Origin: Paraburkholderia tropica
GTDB lineage: Bacteria > Pseudomonadota > Gammaproteobacteria > Burkholderiales > Burkholderiaceae
NCBI RefSeq assembly: GCF_900109265.1
Contig: NZ_FNZM01000007.1
Location: 1 to 64,000, forward strand
Reading direction: 5' to 3'
Length of the DNA: 64,000 nucleotides
Positions 1 through 8,058 of this stretch are shown in pieces. How positions within the stretch are numbered: the first letter of the stretch is position 1; each line of letters opens with the position of its first letter. The position numbers were made by a program, and so were the translations under genes. The notes below the pieces were generated by a model, which did no database searches, was not told where the DNA came from, and saw only the letters and a list, made by a program, of their open reading frames with translations.

Positions 1-239
1 TCCTTGATCTGGGCGTAGAGCGCGTCGAGTTCGTTCAGCTTCGTCGAATCGACGCGTACGCCGGTCGCCTGGCCGCCGGCTTCGCGGATGCTCTTGACGG
101 CGGCATCGAGTTCGGCCTGACGACGGCCCGTGAGGTAGACATGCGCGCCTTCGGCGGCGAAGCGCTGGGCGGTGGCGAGGCCGATGCCGCTGGTTGCGCC
201 GGTGACGAGGGCGATCTTGTTGTCGAGTTTGCGTGCCAT
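1..239 (-). CDS. SDR family oxidoreductase (N-terminal part, cut by window edge)
   Basis: This is the first 79 codons of a short-chain dehydrogenase/reductase read leftwards; the rest lies outside the window. The protein opens with [14 protein letters not shown] and continues into ATSGIG, which together form the classical TGxxxGxG dinucleotide-binding loop. A predicted Arg-Arg pair after the second beta strand (TGRRQ) suggests NADPH preference. An AAGGAG ribosome-binding site lies just upstream of the ATG. The gene is divergent from the LysR gene at 382, which is therefore its likely regulator. Substrate unknown; the family assignment is firm. Confidence 0.85.
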   Translation of the reverse strand, partial: MARKLDNKIALVTGATSGIGLATAQRFAAEGAHVYLTGRRQAELDAAVKSIREAGGQATGVRVDSTKLNELDALYAQIK

Positions 240-340
240 GGTGAAGCTCCTTTTGTTTCGTTCAGTGGATGTTTGGGTTGGGTGTTGCGTGCTGCGATGT
301 GAGAAGAATATCGACGGGCCGGTCTTTTCGAAATAGAATT

Positions 341-360
341 GATTGCAATCCAACGTTGCA
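341..360. promoter_or_regulatory. Palindromic operator candidate for the LysR regulator
   Basis: GATTGCAATC (341-350) is a perfect 10-bp palindrome. It overlaps TGCAA-N7-TTGCA (344-360), which in turn contains the palindrome CAACGTTG. The cluster lies between the divergent SDR and LysR genes, about 20 bp before the LysR start, a typical position for a LysR-type box. Binding is inferred. Confidence 0.5.
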
Positions 361-381
361 GAAATGAAAAGATGAGGGGAA

Positions 382-1302
382 ATGGCGAAGCTGCCTGATT
401 TCGAAGGACTGGCGATGTTCGCGAAGGTCGCCGAGGAGGGCTCGTTCGCGGCGGCGGCGCGCGCGATGGGCGTGTCGGTGGCGACGGTCTCGCGCGGCGT
501 GGCGCGTCTGGAGGACCGGCTGGGCGCGCGGCTCTTTAACCGCACGTCGCGCCAGCTGGCGCTGACCGAGTTCGGCCGCACGATCTGCGAGAAGGCGGGC
601 GAGATTTACCGCCAGGCCGAGGAGGCGGAAAGCGCCGCGCGCGAAATGTCGGTGCAACCGCGCGGGCTGGTGCGGCTTGCCGTGCCGATGTCGTTCGGCT
701 TGCGCTGGGTCGCGCCGCTGCTGCCGGGTTTCTTCCGCGCGTATCCGGCAGTGTCGATCGACCTGCATCTCTCGGATGCGTCGGTCGATCTGGTTGCCGA
801 TGGCTTCGACGCCGCGCTGCGGATCGCCGCGTTGCCCGATTCGTCGCTGGTGGCGCGGCGGCTGTGCGCGGTCACGCAGTTCGTGGTGGCGTCGCCCGAG
901 TATCTGAAGCGCGAAGGGCGGCCCGCGCATCCGCGCGAGCTGGCGGATCGGCTGTGTCTCTCGTACGCGTATCGCGCGCGTAGTGATGTCTGGCGCTTCA
1001 CGAACGACGCGGGCGAGGAAGAACCGGTCATGCCGACCGGCCCGCTGCGCGTGACGAACTCCGATGCGCTGCTGCCTACGCTTCTGGATGGGCTGGCGAT
1101 TGCCGAGTTGCCGGAATTCATCGCGGGCGAATATTTGGCCGATGGCCGCCTCGAGGCGATTCTCACCGACTGGTCGCTGACCAGGGGCGGCCTGTACTTC
1201 GTCACGCCGTCGGCACGCGCGCGGCCCGCGAAGGTGGCGGCGCTGTCCGATTACTTCGCCGAGCATCTTTCCGATCCGACGTGGCGATGGCCCAAGCCAT
1301 AA
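382..1302 (+). CDS. LysR-family transcriptional regulator
   Basis: This 306-residue protein has the standard LysR layout: a winged HTH in about residues 5-64 ([19 protein letters not shown], then the recognition helix and [15 protein letters not shown]) and an effector-binding domain from about residue 93. The subtype is the CrgA/AaeR-like group that often represses or activates a neighbouring reductase. The ATG follows GAGGGGAA closely. It is divergent from the SDR gene at 1-239 and shares a short palindromic intergenic region with it. A strong hairpin terminator lies right after its stop, so it is monocistronic. The effector cannot be told from the sequence. Confidence 0.9.
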   Translation: MAKLPDFEGLAMFAKVAEEGSFAAAARAMGVSVATVSRGVARLEDRLGARLFNRTSRQLALTEFGRTICEKAGEIYRQAEEAESAAREMSVQPRGLVRLAVPMSFGLRWVAPLLPGFFRAYPAVSIDLHLSDASVDLVADGFDAALRIAALPDSSLVARRLCAVTQFVVASPEYLKREGRPAHPRELADRLCLSYAYRARSDVWRFTNDAGEEEPVMPTGPLRVTNSDALLPTLLDGLAIAELPEFIAGEYLADGRLEAILTDWSLTRGGLYFVTPSARARPAKVAALSDYFAEHLSDPTWRWPKP

Positions 1303-1309
1303 GGGGACG

Positions 1310-1341
1310 CCCATCATTGCATTTATGCAATGATGGGTTTT
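1310..1341 (+). terminator. Rho-independent terminator after the LysR gene
   Basis: A perfect 12-bp stem, CCCATCATTGCA paired with TGCAATGATGGG across the loop TTTA, is followed by TTTT. It begins 8 bases after the LysR stop codon. Confidence 0.85.
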
Positions 1342-1444
1342 AAACACTTCTATTTCGCAAATATCTCCGGATCCGTATTCTCCTTTCCATCGGCTGCACG
1401 ACATGAAGTCGCCGGCCACTCAACCACACGAAAGGAGAATCACG

Positions 1445-2419
1445 ATGACCACGCAAGCCACCCCGAACACGCCCGACACCGCCACGGTCGCCTTCCTCGC
1501 GGCACTCAACAGCGGCACCGGTCCGGCCATCGAAACGCTCACGCCCGCCGAAGCGCGCGAAGTCCTGGCCGGCGCCCAGCGCAGTGTGGAAGTCGACGTC
1601 TCGGGCATCGAGGTCACGCGCCGCACGATCGAGCAGGATGGCCTGAGCGTGCCGCTCGTCGTGGTCAAGCCGCAGAATGCGCAAGGCGTGCTGCCCGTGT
1701 TCATGTTCTTCCACGGCGGCGGCTGGATTCTCGGCGATTACCCGACGCATGAGCGTCTCGTGCGCGACCTCGTGGTGCAGTCGGGCGCGGCGGCCGTGTT
1801 CGTCGACTACACGCCGTCGCCCGAAGCGCGCTATCCGGTCGCGATCAATCAGGCTTACGCCGCGACGAAATGGGTGGCCGCGCATGGCGAGGAACTCGGC
1901 GTCGATGGCGCACGGCTGGCGGTCGTCGGCAACAGCGTGGGCGGCAACATGGCCGCCGTCGTGAGTCAGATGGCGAAGGACCGCAACGGCCCGGCCATCC
2001 GCTTCCAGGGCCTCATGTGGCCGGTGACGGACCACGCATTCGACAACGCCTCTTACGAGGCTTTCGAGAACGGCTATTTCCTGAGCCGCGACATGATGAA
2101 GTGGTTCTGGAACGCCTATATCACCGACGCGACCGACGCAGGCGAGCGCAAGCAGCGCTATGCCTCGCCGCTGCGCGCCACGCTCGACGAGTTGAAGGGC
2201 TTGCCGCCCGCGCTGATCCAGACCGCGCAGTTCGACGTGTTGTGCGACGAAGGCGAAGCCTATGGATATCGGCTCGACCAGGCGGGCAACGACGTCACGA
2301 CCACACAGTACAAAGGCACGATTCACGATTTCGGCCTGCTCAACGTACTCGCCGCCGACGCCCCGACGCGCGCCGCCATGCAGCAGATGGCGACGGCATT
2401 GAAAACGCGTCTGCAATAA
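1445..2419 (+). CDS. Alpha/beta hydrolase, hormone-sensitive-lipase (family IV) esterase
   Basis: This 324-residue protein carries the oxyanion-hole motif HGGGW at residues 90-94 and the nucleophile elbow GNSVGG with Ser164. A later Asp (VLCDEG) and His (GTIHDFG) complete the triad. This is the signature of bacterial HSL/family IV carboxylesterases, which hydrolyse short acyl esters. There is no signal peptide, so it is cytoplasmic. An in-frame upstream start at 1403 is possible, but the ATG at 1445 has AAAGGAGAAT directly before it and is preferred. The SnoaL-like gene follows 35 bp downstream, probably in the same transcript. The natural ester is unknown. Confidence 0.9.
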   Translation: MTTQATPNTPDTATVAFLAALNSGTGPAIETLTPAEAREVLAGAQRSVEVDVSGIEVTRRTIEQDGLSVPLVVVKPQNAQGVLPVFMFFHGGGWILGDYPTHERLVRDLVVQSGAAAVFVDYTPSPEARYPVAINQAYAATKWVAAHGEELGVDGARLAVVGNSVGGNMAAVVSQMAKDRNGPAIRFQGLMWPVTDHAFDNASYEAFENGYFLSRDMMKWFWNAYITDATDAGERKQRYASPLRATLDELKGLPPALIQTAQFDVLCDEGEAYGYRLDQAGNDVTTTQYKGTIHDFGLLNVLAADAPTRAAMQQMATALKTRLQ

Positions 2420-2454
2420 CACGCCCCCACCAACACGAATATCGAGAGTCCATC

Positions 2455-2859
2455 ATGAACAACGCTAAACAACTGCTTGCCGCTTACCTCGCATCGATTC
2501 GCGACCCGCATGCGGCCGCCGCATTATTCGCCGACGATGGCGTGCTGGAACTGCCGTATCTGAAATCGCTCGGCATCGACGGACGCGCGCAGGGACCGAA
2601 AGCGATCGAAGGTTTTATTGCTTCGCTGATTGCGAAAGTGCCGGATTTCCAGTTCAAAAACGTGCGCTATCTGATTGAAACGCCGGAGCAGGTTTTCGCC
2701 GAATATGAAGTGGAAGCGCTCGTGCCGTCGACGGGGAAAATCTATCGGCAGATGTACGCGGGGCGGCTCGTTGCGCGCGACGGCAAGATCGCGCTGCTGC
2801 GTGAAGCGCTCGATACGGTGGCGGCCGCCGATGCATTCTCGCCGACGCGCGCCGATTGA
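2455..2859 (+). CDS. SnoaL-like / NTF2-fold protein
   Basis: This protein of 134 residues opens with a helix and then LASIRDPHAAAALFADDGV, the typical start of SnoaL-like polyketide-cyclase/NTF2-fold proteins. These form small cone-shaped barrels that act as isomerases, hydrolases or ligand-binding proteins. The following segments (VLELPYL, GPKAIEGFI, AEYEVEA) fit the alpha+beta barrel. The ATG is used rather than an upstream in-frame start because that extension lies inside the esterase gene in another frame. It probably forms a two-gene operon with the esterase. No specific substrate can be given. Confidence 0.8.
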   Translation: MNNAKQLLAAYLASIRDPHAAAALFADDGVLELPYLKSLGIDGRAQGPKAIEGFIASLIAKVPDFQFKNVRYLIETPEQVFAEYEVEALVPSTGKIYRQMYAGRLVARDGKIALLREALDTVAAADAFSPTRAD

Positions 2860-2932
2860 TATACGCGCGGGAGTCAGGCCGAGGGTTTGTGAGCCACGTG
2901 CGCCGTTTGTTTTAATATCGGTCGACACATCT

Positions 2933-2960
2933 TTTGCGCATGCACGAATGCATGCGCAAA
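2933..2960 (+). terminator. Strong hairpin after the esterase/SnoaL operon
   Basis: TTTGCGCATGCA pairs perfectly (12 bp) with TGCATGCGCAAA over a CGAA tetraloop. Only two T residues follow, so termination may be weak or factor-assisted. It is followed by three tandem CGAACCC-like heptamers (about 2964-2985). Confidence 0.6.
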
Positions 2961-3025
2961 TTCACGAACCCCGAACCCCGAACGCCGCTGACCGTGCATC
3001 GTGCGCATCACGCGGCCTGACTACC

Positions 3026-3760
3026 ATGTCCATTCATCCCGATATCGTCAAAGCCTTTGCCCCCACCGGCACGCTGCGTGCCTCCATCAATCTCGGCAAT
3101 CCGATTCTCGCCAATCGCGATCCGCAAACGGGCGAGCCGTTCGGCGTCTCCATCGATCTCGCCCGGGCGTTTGCGAAACGGCTGGGCACACCGCTCGAAC
3201 TCGTGGTGTTCGATGCAGCCGGTAAATCGGTCGAAGCGGTCAGCGACGAGCGCGCCGATTTCGGCTTTTTCGCCGTCGATCCGAAACGCGGCGAAACGAT
3301 CGCCTTTACCTCGCCATATGTGCTGATCGAAGGCTTTTATCTGGTGCGCGACGATTCGCCGATCCGCAGCAACGCGCAGGTGGACGACGTGCGCCATCGC
3401 GTGGCGGTGGGCAAGGGCAGCGCCTACGATCTGTTTCTCACGCGCGAATTGAAGGCGGCTGAGATCGTGCGCGCGCCTACGTCGCCGACGGTCGTGCAGA
3501 CGTTTATCGACCAGCAGCTCGATGTGGCGGCAGGCGTGAAGCAGCAACTCGAAGCCGATGCCGCGAAGGTGGGCGGCTTGCGTCTGCTCGACGAGCGCTT
3601 CATGGTGATTCGCCAGGCGATGGGCGTGGCGAAGCATCGTGGCGAAGCGGCCGCGACGGAATTGCGCACGTTTGTCGAAGAGATGAAACGCTCGGGTTTC
3701 GTGGCCGATGCGCTCGCGCGTCACGGCATTCAGGGCGCGTCGGTCGCGCCGAACGAATAA
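3026..3760 (+). CDS. Solute-binding-protein family 3-like protein without a signal peptide
   Basis: The 244-residue sequence matches the family 3 (amino-acid type) ABC solute-binding fold throughout: an opening strand LRASINLG, the motif GVSIDLARAFAKRLG, then ADFGFFAVDPKRGE and FTSPYVLIEGFYLV, the usual ligand-contact segments. It starts directly at the mature-protein region and has no Sec, Tat or lipoprotein signal, so it should stay in the cytoplasm. No permease or ATPase gene is adjacent. It may be a cytosolic binding protein or enzyme-like relative, or a relic whose leader was lost. The ATG used follows non-coding-like sequence; longer in-frame starts fall in the upstream gene. Confidence 0.8.
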   Translation: MSIHPDIVKAFAPTGTLRASINLGNPILANRDPQTGEPFGVSIDLARAFAKRLGTPLELVVFDAAGKSVEAVSDERADFGFFAVDPKRGETIAFTSPYVLIEGFYLVRDDSPIRSNAQVDDVRHRVAVGKGSAYDLFLTRELKAAEIVRAPTSPTVVQTFIDQQLDVAAGVKQQLEADAAKVGGLRLLDERFMVIRQAMGVAKHRGEAAATELRTFVEEMKRSGFVADALARHGIQGASVAPNE

Positions 3761-3903
3761 CGCGCGTTTAATGCGAAGCGGCGTTGCGCGTGCAAATACG
3801 CGGAAAAATATATAACTTATGGGAATGGTTTATTGAAAATTAAACAATAGACATTATGAATTCGTGGCGGAACAATGGCGGCAAATACACCACGGAGACA
3901 GCC

Positions 3904-3987
3904 ATGATTGACCGGGTTCTTGCGACCGCTTCCGCGCCGTTGCGCACGCGGTGTACGCCATTCCGCAAGACTCGTTGCCGCGCCTGA
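3904..3987 (+). other. Possible short leader ORF before the amidohydrolase
   Basis: An ATG with CGGAGACA just upstream opens a 27-codon frame ending in TGA eight bases before the amidohydrolase ATG. It has the better ribosome-binding site of the two starts. It could be a translationally coupled leader peptide, or a sign that the amidohydrolase start was displaced. The peptide is basic and matches nothing I recognise. Confidence 0.3.
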
Positions 3988-3994
3988 GCCTGCC

Positions 3995-4882
3995 ATGAGC
4001 GAGCGAGACGCCATTCAGGCCGGCATCGTGCCGTTCTCCGCGGGAACGGCCACGCCGCATTTCAAAGCGCCGGATCTTGCGTGCGATTGCCACATGCATG
4101 TCTATTCGCCGCGCTTCGCCGTTGCCGCCGATGCGCATCTGAAGCCGCCCGCCGCGTCCCTTTCTGACTACCGTTCGCTGCAGCGTCGGCTCGGCACCAC
4201 GCGCAACGTTTTCGTGCAGCCTTCGACGTATGGATTCGACAATGCCTGCGTGCTGGACGCGATCGCAGATACCCGCGAAACCGCGCGCGGCATTGCCGTC
4301 GTGAGCAATACGGTGAGCAGCGCGGTAAGCAGCGCGGTGAGCGAACGCGACCTCGACGAACTGAGCGCAGGCGGCATCGTGGGCCTGCGTTTCAATCTGG
4401 TTCGCTCGGGCACGGATGCGCTGCGCGATGCCGTGTCGCTGGCGCCTGCGCTCGCGGAGCGCGGCTGGCATCTTGAGATCCACGTGAACGGCGCGCAATT
4501 GCCCGGGCTGGCGGCGACGCTCGCGCGTCTGCCGTGCGATGTCGTCATGGATCATTTCGGACGCGTGCGCTTTAACGAAGGCGCATCGCAGCCGGCGTTC
4601 CGCGCGCTGCTTGCGTTGCTCGACAACGGGCGGACGTGGGTGAAACTCAGCGGCGCCTATCTCGACGCGCAAGCGACGCGCGCCAGCATCGTTGAGATTG
4701 GCCGCGCGCTGGTCGAGCATCGCGCCGATCGCCTCGTCTGGGGAAGCGACTGGCCGCATCCCGCCGCCGCATCGTTGCCGGACGACGCCGAGCAATTCGA
4801 CTATTTGCGCGAATGGGCGCAAGACGAATCCACACGCGTACGGATTCTCGTTGATAACGCCGCTGCGCTTTATCGCTTTTAG
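3995..4882 (+). CDS. Amidohydrolase (LigI-like 2-pyrone-4,6-dicarboxylate lactonase family)
   Basis: This 295-residue TIM-barrel protein of the amidohydrolase-2 group has the HxH motif at the end of strand 1 (CDCHMHVYSP), MDHFGR in the middle and GSDWPHP near the C-terminus, carrying the catalytic Asp. This set is characteristic of LigI-type lactonases, which open 2-pyrone-4,6-dicarboxylate in protocatechuate/gallate 4,5-cleavage, and of related dicarboxylic lactone hydrolases. An RraA/CHA-aldolase-like gene lies nearby (7331), which supports that pathway. An MFS gene starts 32 bp downstream. An alternative upstream TTG start would add 29 unconvincing residues. Exact substrate inferred. Confidence 0.8.
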   Translation: MSERDAIQAGIVPFSAGTATPHFKAPDLACDCHMHVYSPRFAVAADAHLKPPAASLSDYRSLQRRLGTTRNVFVQPSTYGFDNACVLDAIADTRETARGIAVVSNTVSSAVSSAVSERDLDELSAGGIVGLRFNLVRSGTDALRDAVSLAPALAERGWHLEIHVNGAQLPGLAATLARLPCDVVMDHFGRVRFNEGASQPAFRALLALLDNGRTWVKLSGAYLDAQATRASIVEIGRALVEHRADRLVWGSDWPHPAAASLPDDAEQFDYLREWAQDESTRVRILVDNAAALYRF

Positions 4883-4914
4883 TCGACGAAACACGTTCAT
4901 AAACAGGAGACCGG

Positions 4915-6249
4915 ATGAAGTCCACTTCATCTTATGCGCTGCCCCACGCCGGGCGTGCCGATATGAGCGTCGCAGCGCCGGACGTGCAGGAACAGGCGCA
5001 ATTGTGTGAGCGCGCCGTGCGAAAGGCGTCGATTCGCTTGCTGCCGGTTTTATTGCTCGGCTATATCTTCAGCTATCTCGACCGTATCAATGTGGGCTTC
5101 GCCGCATTGACGATGAATCACGATCTCGGGCTCACGTCGGCGCAATTCGGTTGGGGCGCGGGTCTTTTCTTTGTTAGCTACGCGTTGTGCGAAGTGCCGA
5201 GCAATCTGGCCTTGCATCGATTCGGCGCGCGTCTCTGGCTGTCGCGCATCATGGTGACGTGGGGCGTGCTCTCGGCCGCGATGGCGTTTGCCGTCGGTCC
5301 TCATTCGTTTTACGCGCTTCGTTTGATACTCGGCGTGGCCGAAGCGGGCTTCTTTCCCGGCGTTGCGTTCTATCTGACTTCGTGGTTTCCGCGTGCGTAT
5401 CGCGTGCGCGTGCTTGCGTGGTTCACGCTAGGGATTCCGCTCGCGTCCGTCATCGGCGGCCCGCTTTCGGGTGCGCTGCTGAGCATTCACGCATTCATGG
5501 GGCTCTCGGGCTGGCAATGGCTGTTTATCGCGCAGGGTTTGCCGGCGGCCGTGCTCGGCATCTGGGCGTGGGCCGTGCTGTCCAATTCGCCAAAGGACGC
5601 CACGTGGCTCAGTCACGAAGAGCGCGGCGCGCTGGTGAATCAACTGGAAAGCGAAGTGACGGCGAGCAGTACGCAAAGTTTTCGCAGCGCCGTCGCCGAT
5701 CCGCGCGTGTTGCTGTTGACGCTCGCGCTGTTCACGCTCTCGACCGGCATCGCGGGGATCGGCATGTGGCTTCCGCAGATCATCAATCGTGAAGGGCTGG
5801 GTCTGTTCCGGACCGGCATGCTCTCGACGATTCCTTATGCGTGCGCCGGGCTGGCGATGGTCGTGGCCGCGCGATGGATGGACAAGGGCCGCGATTACGC
5901 CGCGAGCCTGACGATGAGTTCGGCGGTGGCGGCGTTGGGTTTCGTGGTGTCGGCCGTTTCGGATTCGGTCGGCGTCGCGCTCGTCGGCATCACGATTGCG
6001 ATGATTGGCGTGAATATCGCACGCACGGCATTGTGGGCGATTCCGCCGACTTTCCTCTCGGGCGCGGCGGCGGCGGGTTGCATCGCGGTCATCAACGCCG
6101 TGGCCAATTGCGCGGGTTTTGCGGGACCGGCGATGGTGGGTGTCGTCAAGGAAATGACGGGATCGTTTACGGCCGGGTTGATGACACTGGCTGTTGCGCT
6201 CGCCGTGACGGCGGGTCTCGCGATTGTGCTTGGCCGTATTCGACGATGA
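4915..6249 (+). CDS. MFS transporter, anion:cation symporter (ACS) family
   Basis: This 444-residue protein has about 12 hydrophobic segments and ACS-family hallmarks: YLDRINVGFAAL after TM1, FGARLWLSRIMVTWG in the TM2-3 region, and RLILGVAEAGFFPG in TM4. The family takes up organic anions such as phthalate, tartrate, glucarate and aromatic acids with protons. AGGAGACCGG precedes the ATG. It lies 32 bp after the amidohydrolase gene and is probably cotranscribed, so its substrate should be a lactone or dicarboxylate feeding that enzyme. Confidence 0.9.
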   Translation: MKSTSSYALPHAGRADMSVAAPDVQEQAQLCERAVRKASIRLLPVLLLGYIFSYLDRINVGFAALTMNHDLGLTSAQFGWGAGLFFVSYALCEVPSNLALHRFGARLWLSRIMVTWGVLSAAMAFAVGPHSFYALRLILGVAEAGFFPGVAFYLTSWFPRAYRVRVLAWFTLGIPLASVIGGPLSGALLSIHAFMGLSGWQWLFIAQGLPAAVLGIWAWAVLSNSPKDATWLSHEERGALVNQLESEVTASSTQSFRSAVADPRVLLLTLALFTLSTGIAGIGMWLPQIINREGLGLFRTGMLSTIPYACAGLAMVVAARWMDKGRDYAASLTMSSAVAALGFVVSAVSDSVGVALVGITIAMIGVNIARTALWAIPPTFLSGAAAAGCIAVINAVANCAGFAGPAMVGVVKEMTGSFTAGLMTLAVALAVTAGLAIVLGRIRR

Positions 6250-6346
6250 CCGTTTGCCAGGCATCGCGCGCGAGTCAATCCGCGCTGCTTGCAACGAGGA
6301 ATGATCCATCGACGTGGCTGGCGGTTCGACTCGCGACGCTCGAATC

Positions 6347-7240
6347 CTAGCCCCTGCGTGTTGCCGACAATGCTTCACGAAACGTCGCAATCAGCCGATT
6401 GTCGTCGCCCGCGCGCGTGATCATGACCAGCTTCGTGCGCAGTTCGAGATCCTTGACCGGAATGAAGCGCACATCGCGTCGATTGTTTTTCGCCGTCGAC
6501 CGCCCGACCAAAGTCGCGCCCAAACCCGCACCGACGAGCGCGAGCGCCGTATGAATTTCGATCGCTTCGTGCGCGACGCGCGGATCGCCGCCGGCGGCCT
6601 TCAATGCGGCCAGCAGTTGCTGACCGAACGGGCTGCGCGAGTCTTTCGGGTAGTGAATGAACGGCAGACGCGAGAGTTCGGCCGCCGTGACCGAACGCTG
6701 CTTCGCCAGTGGATCGCCTACCGGCACGACGGCGACGAACGGCTCGTTGAGCATGACGGTGTAGTCGAGATCCGGATTGGGATCGAGCGGGCCGATAAAA
6801 CGCGCAATGCCGAGATCGATCCGGCCTTGCCGCAAGCGCTCGGGTTGATATTCGGAGAGCGCTTCGACGAGATCGAGATGCACATCGGGACAGCTTTCAC
6901 GGAAACGCCGCACGGCCGCGGGCAGGATCGAATACGCGACCGAACGCACGAAGCCGATGCCGAGCCAGCCTCGCTGCCCCGATGCGATGCCTCGCGCCTC
7001 GTCGTCGAGCCGGCCGAAATGCGAGAGCAGTTCCTTGGCGCGCGGATAGAAATATTTGCCGAGCGACGTGAGTTCCATCGGCCGGCGCGAGCGATCGAAC
7101 AGTTCGCCGCCCAGGTGCGCTTCGAGTTGGGACAACTGCATGCTGATGGCGGTCGGCGCGACGTACAGGGCGTCGGCGGCGCCCGACGCGCTGCCCGCCT
7201 CGACCACCGCACAGAAGTAGCGAACCTGGCGAAGATTCAT
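6347..7240 (-). CDS. LysR-family regulator (CysB/Nac-type N-terminus)
   Basis: This protein of 297 residues opens with MNLRQVRYFCAVVEAGS, continues with an HTH (ADALYVAPTAISMQLSQLE) and carries the LysR effector domain from about residue 90. MNLRQLRYF-type starts are usual in the Nac/Cbl-like and aromatic-acid LysR groups. It is divergent from the aldolase-like gene at 7331 and convergent with the MFS gene at 4915, placing it in the middle of the gene set it probably controls. The 90-bp intergenic region to the aldolase is AT-rich and holds the presumed shared promoters. Confidence 0.9.
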   Translation of the reverse strand: MNLRQVRYFCAVVEAGSASGAADALYVAPTAISMQLSQLEAHLGGELFDRSRRPMELTSLGKYFYPRAKELLSHFGRLDDEARGIASGQRGWLGIGFVRSVAYSILPAAVRRFRESCPDVHLDLVEALSEYQPERLRQGRIDLGIARFIGPLDPNPDLDYTVMLNEPFVAVVPVGDPLAKQRSVTAAELSRLPFIHYPKDSRSPFGQQLLAALKAAGGDPRVAHEAIEIHTALALVGAGLGATLVGRSTAKNNRRDVRFIPVKDLELRTKLVMITRAGDDNRLIATFREALSATRRG

Positions 7241-7330
7241 TTTTATTGAACTAAGGCTCAGAAAACGATGTTTGATGTTGCTGAAACTTTATCTAAAACT
7301 AGCAGCACGATCAAATTCCAAAAATCGAAC

Positions 7331-7981
7331 ATGAGCAGTCACGAGACATCTACCGACCTGATCGCGGCGCTGCGCGCCCTTGGCAGCGCAACCGTCTACG
7401 AAGCCCAGGGCGCCTATGGCGCGCTCGACAGCGGCATCAAACCCATCCATCCCTCAATGTGCGTGGCAGGCCCGGCCGTCACCGTGGACACGCGTCCCGG
7501 CGATAACCTGATGCTGCATTACGCCATGCTGAAAGTGAAGCCGGGCGATGTGCTGGTCGTCGACGCGAAGGGCTTTCTCGAAGCCGGTCCGTGGGGCGAC
7601 GTGTTCACCGAACTCGCGCTGCAGAAAGGGTTGGCGGGGCTCGTGATTCACGGCGCGGTGCGCGATGCGCGCACGATCATCGAGCAGGGTTTTCCTGTAT
7701 TTGCGCGCGGGCTCTGCATCAAGGGCACGGGCAAGAATCAGCCGGGACGGCTGAACGTGCCGATCACGATTGGCGACGTGCAGATTCAACCGGGCGACAT
7801 CGTCGTCGGCGATATCGACGGCGTGGTGGTCGTGCCGCAGCACGATGTCGCGCGCGTGGTCGAAGTGAGCCGGGCGCGCGAGGAAAAGGAGCTGGCGTTC
7901 CGGGCGAAGATTCGCGAGGGCGCGACGACGGTCGAACTGCTGGGGCTGGAATCAACCTTGCGCCGTTTCGATCTGACCTAG
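7331..7981 (+). CDS. RraA-like / 4-carboxy-4-hydroxy-2-oxoadipate aldolase family protein
   Basis: The 216-residue protein belongs to the RraA/HMG-CHA aldolase fold. It carries GPWGDVFTELA (about residues 87-97) and GAVRDA with Arg111-Asp112, the conserved catalytic/metal-site pair of class II pyruvate aldolases such as LigK/ProA/GalC. These cleave 4-carboxy-4-hydroxy-2-oxoadipate to pyruvate and oxaloacetate at the end of protocatechuate or gallate 4,5-cleavage. An upstream in-frame ATG at 7268 would add 21 residues; the inner ATG gives the usual family length. Neighbours (LigI-like hydrolase, carriers, LysR) favour an aldolase over the RNase E inhibitor RraA. Confidence 0.85.
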   Translation: MSSHETSTDLIAALRALGSATVYEAQGAYGALDSGIKPIHPSMCVAGPAVTVDTRPGDNLMLHYAMLKVKPGDVLVVDAKGFLEAGPWGDVFTELALQKGLAGLVIHGAVRDARTIIEQGFPVFARGLCIKGTGKNQPGRLNVPITIGDVQIQPGDIVVGDIDGVVVVPQHDVARVVEVSRAREEKELAFRAKIREGATTVELLGLESTLRRFDLT

Positions 7982-8058
7982 TTCGAGTTGCACTTCGTCG
8001 AGTCGACAAAGCGGACCCGGACGGGTCACGCCAGAATAGAAAAAATGGAGCGAGACAC

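Noticed and set aside
262..1419. 385-codon minus-strand frame opposite the LysR gene
   Set aside because: Arg-, His- and Gln-rich composition typical of the antisense of a high-GC gene; the plus-strand LysR protein is unmistakable.
7268..7330. Longer N-terminus for the aldolase-like protein
   Set aside because: The 21 extra residues are Ser/Lys/Thr-rich and not typical of the family, and they lie in the likely regulator-binding region.
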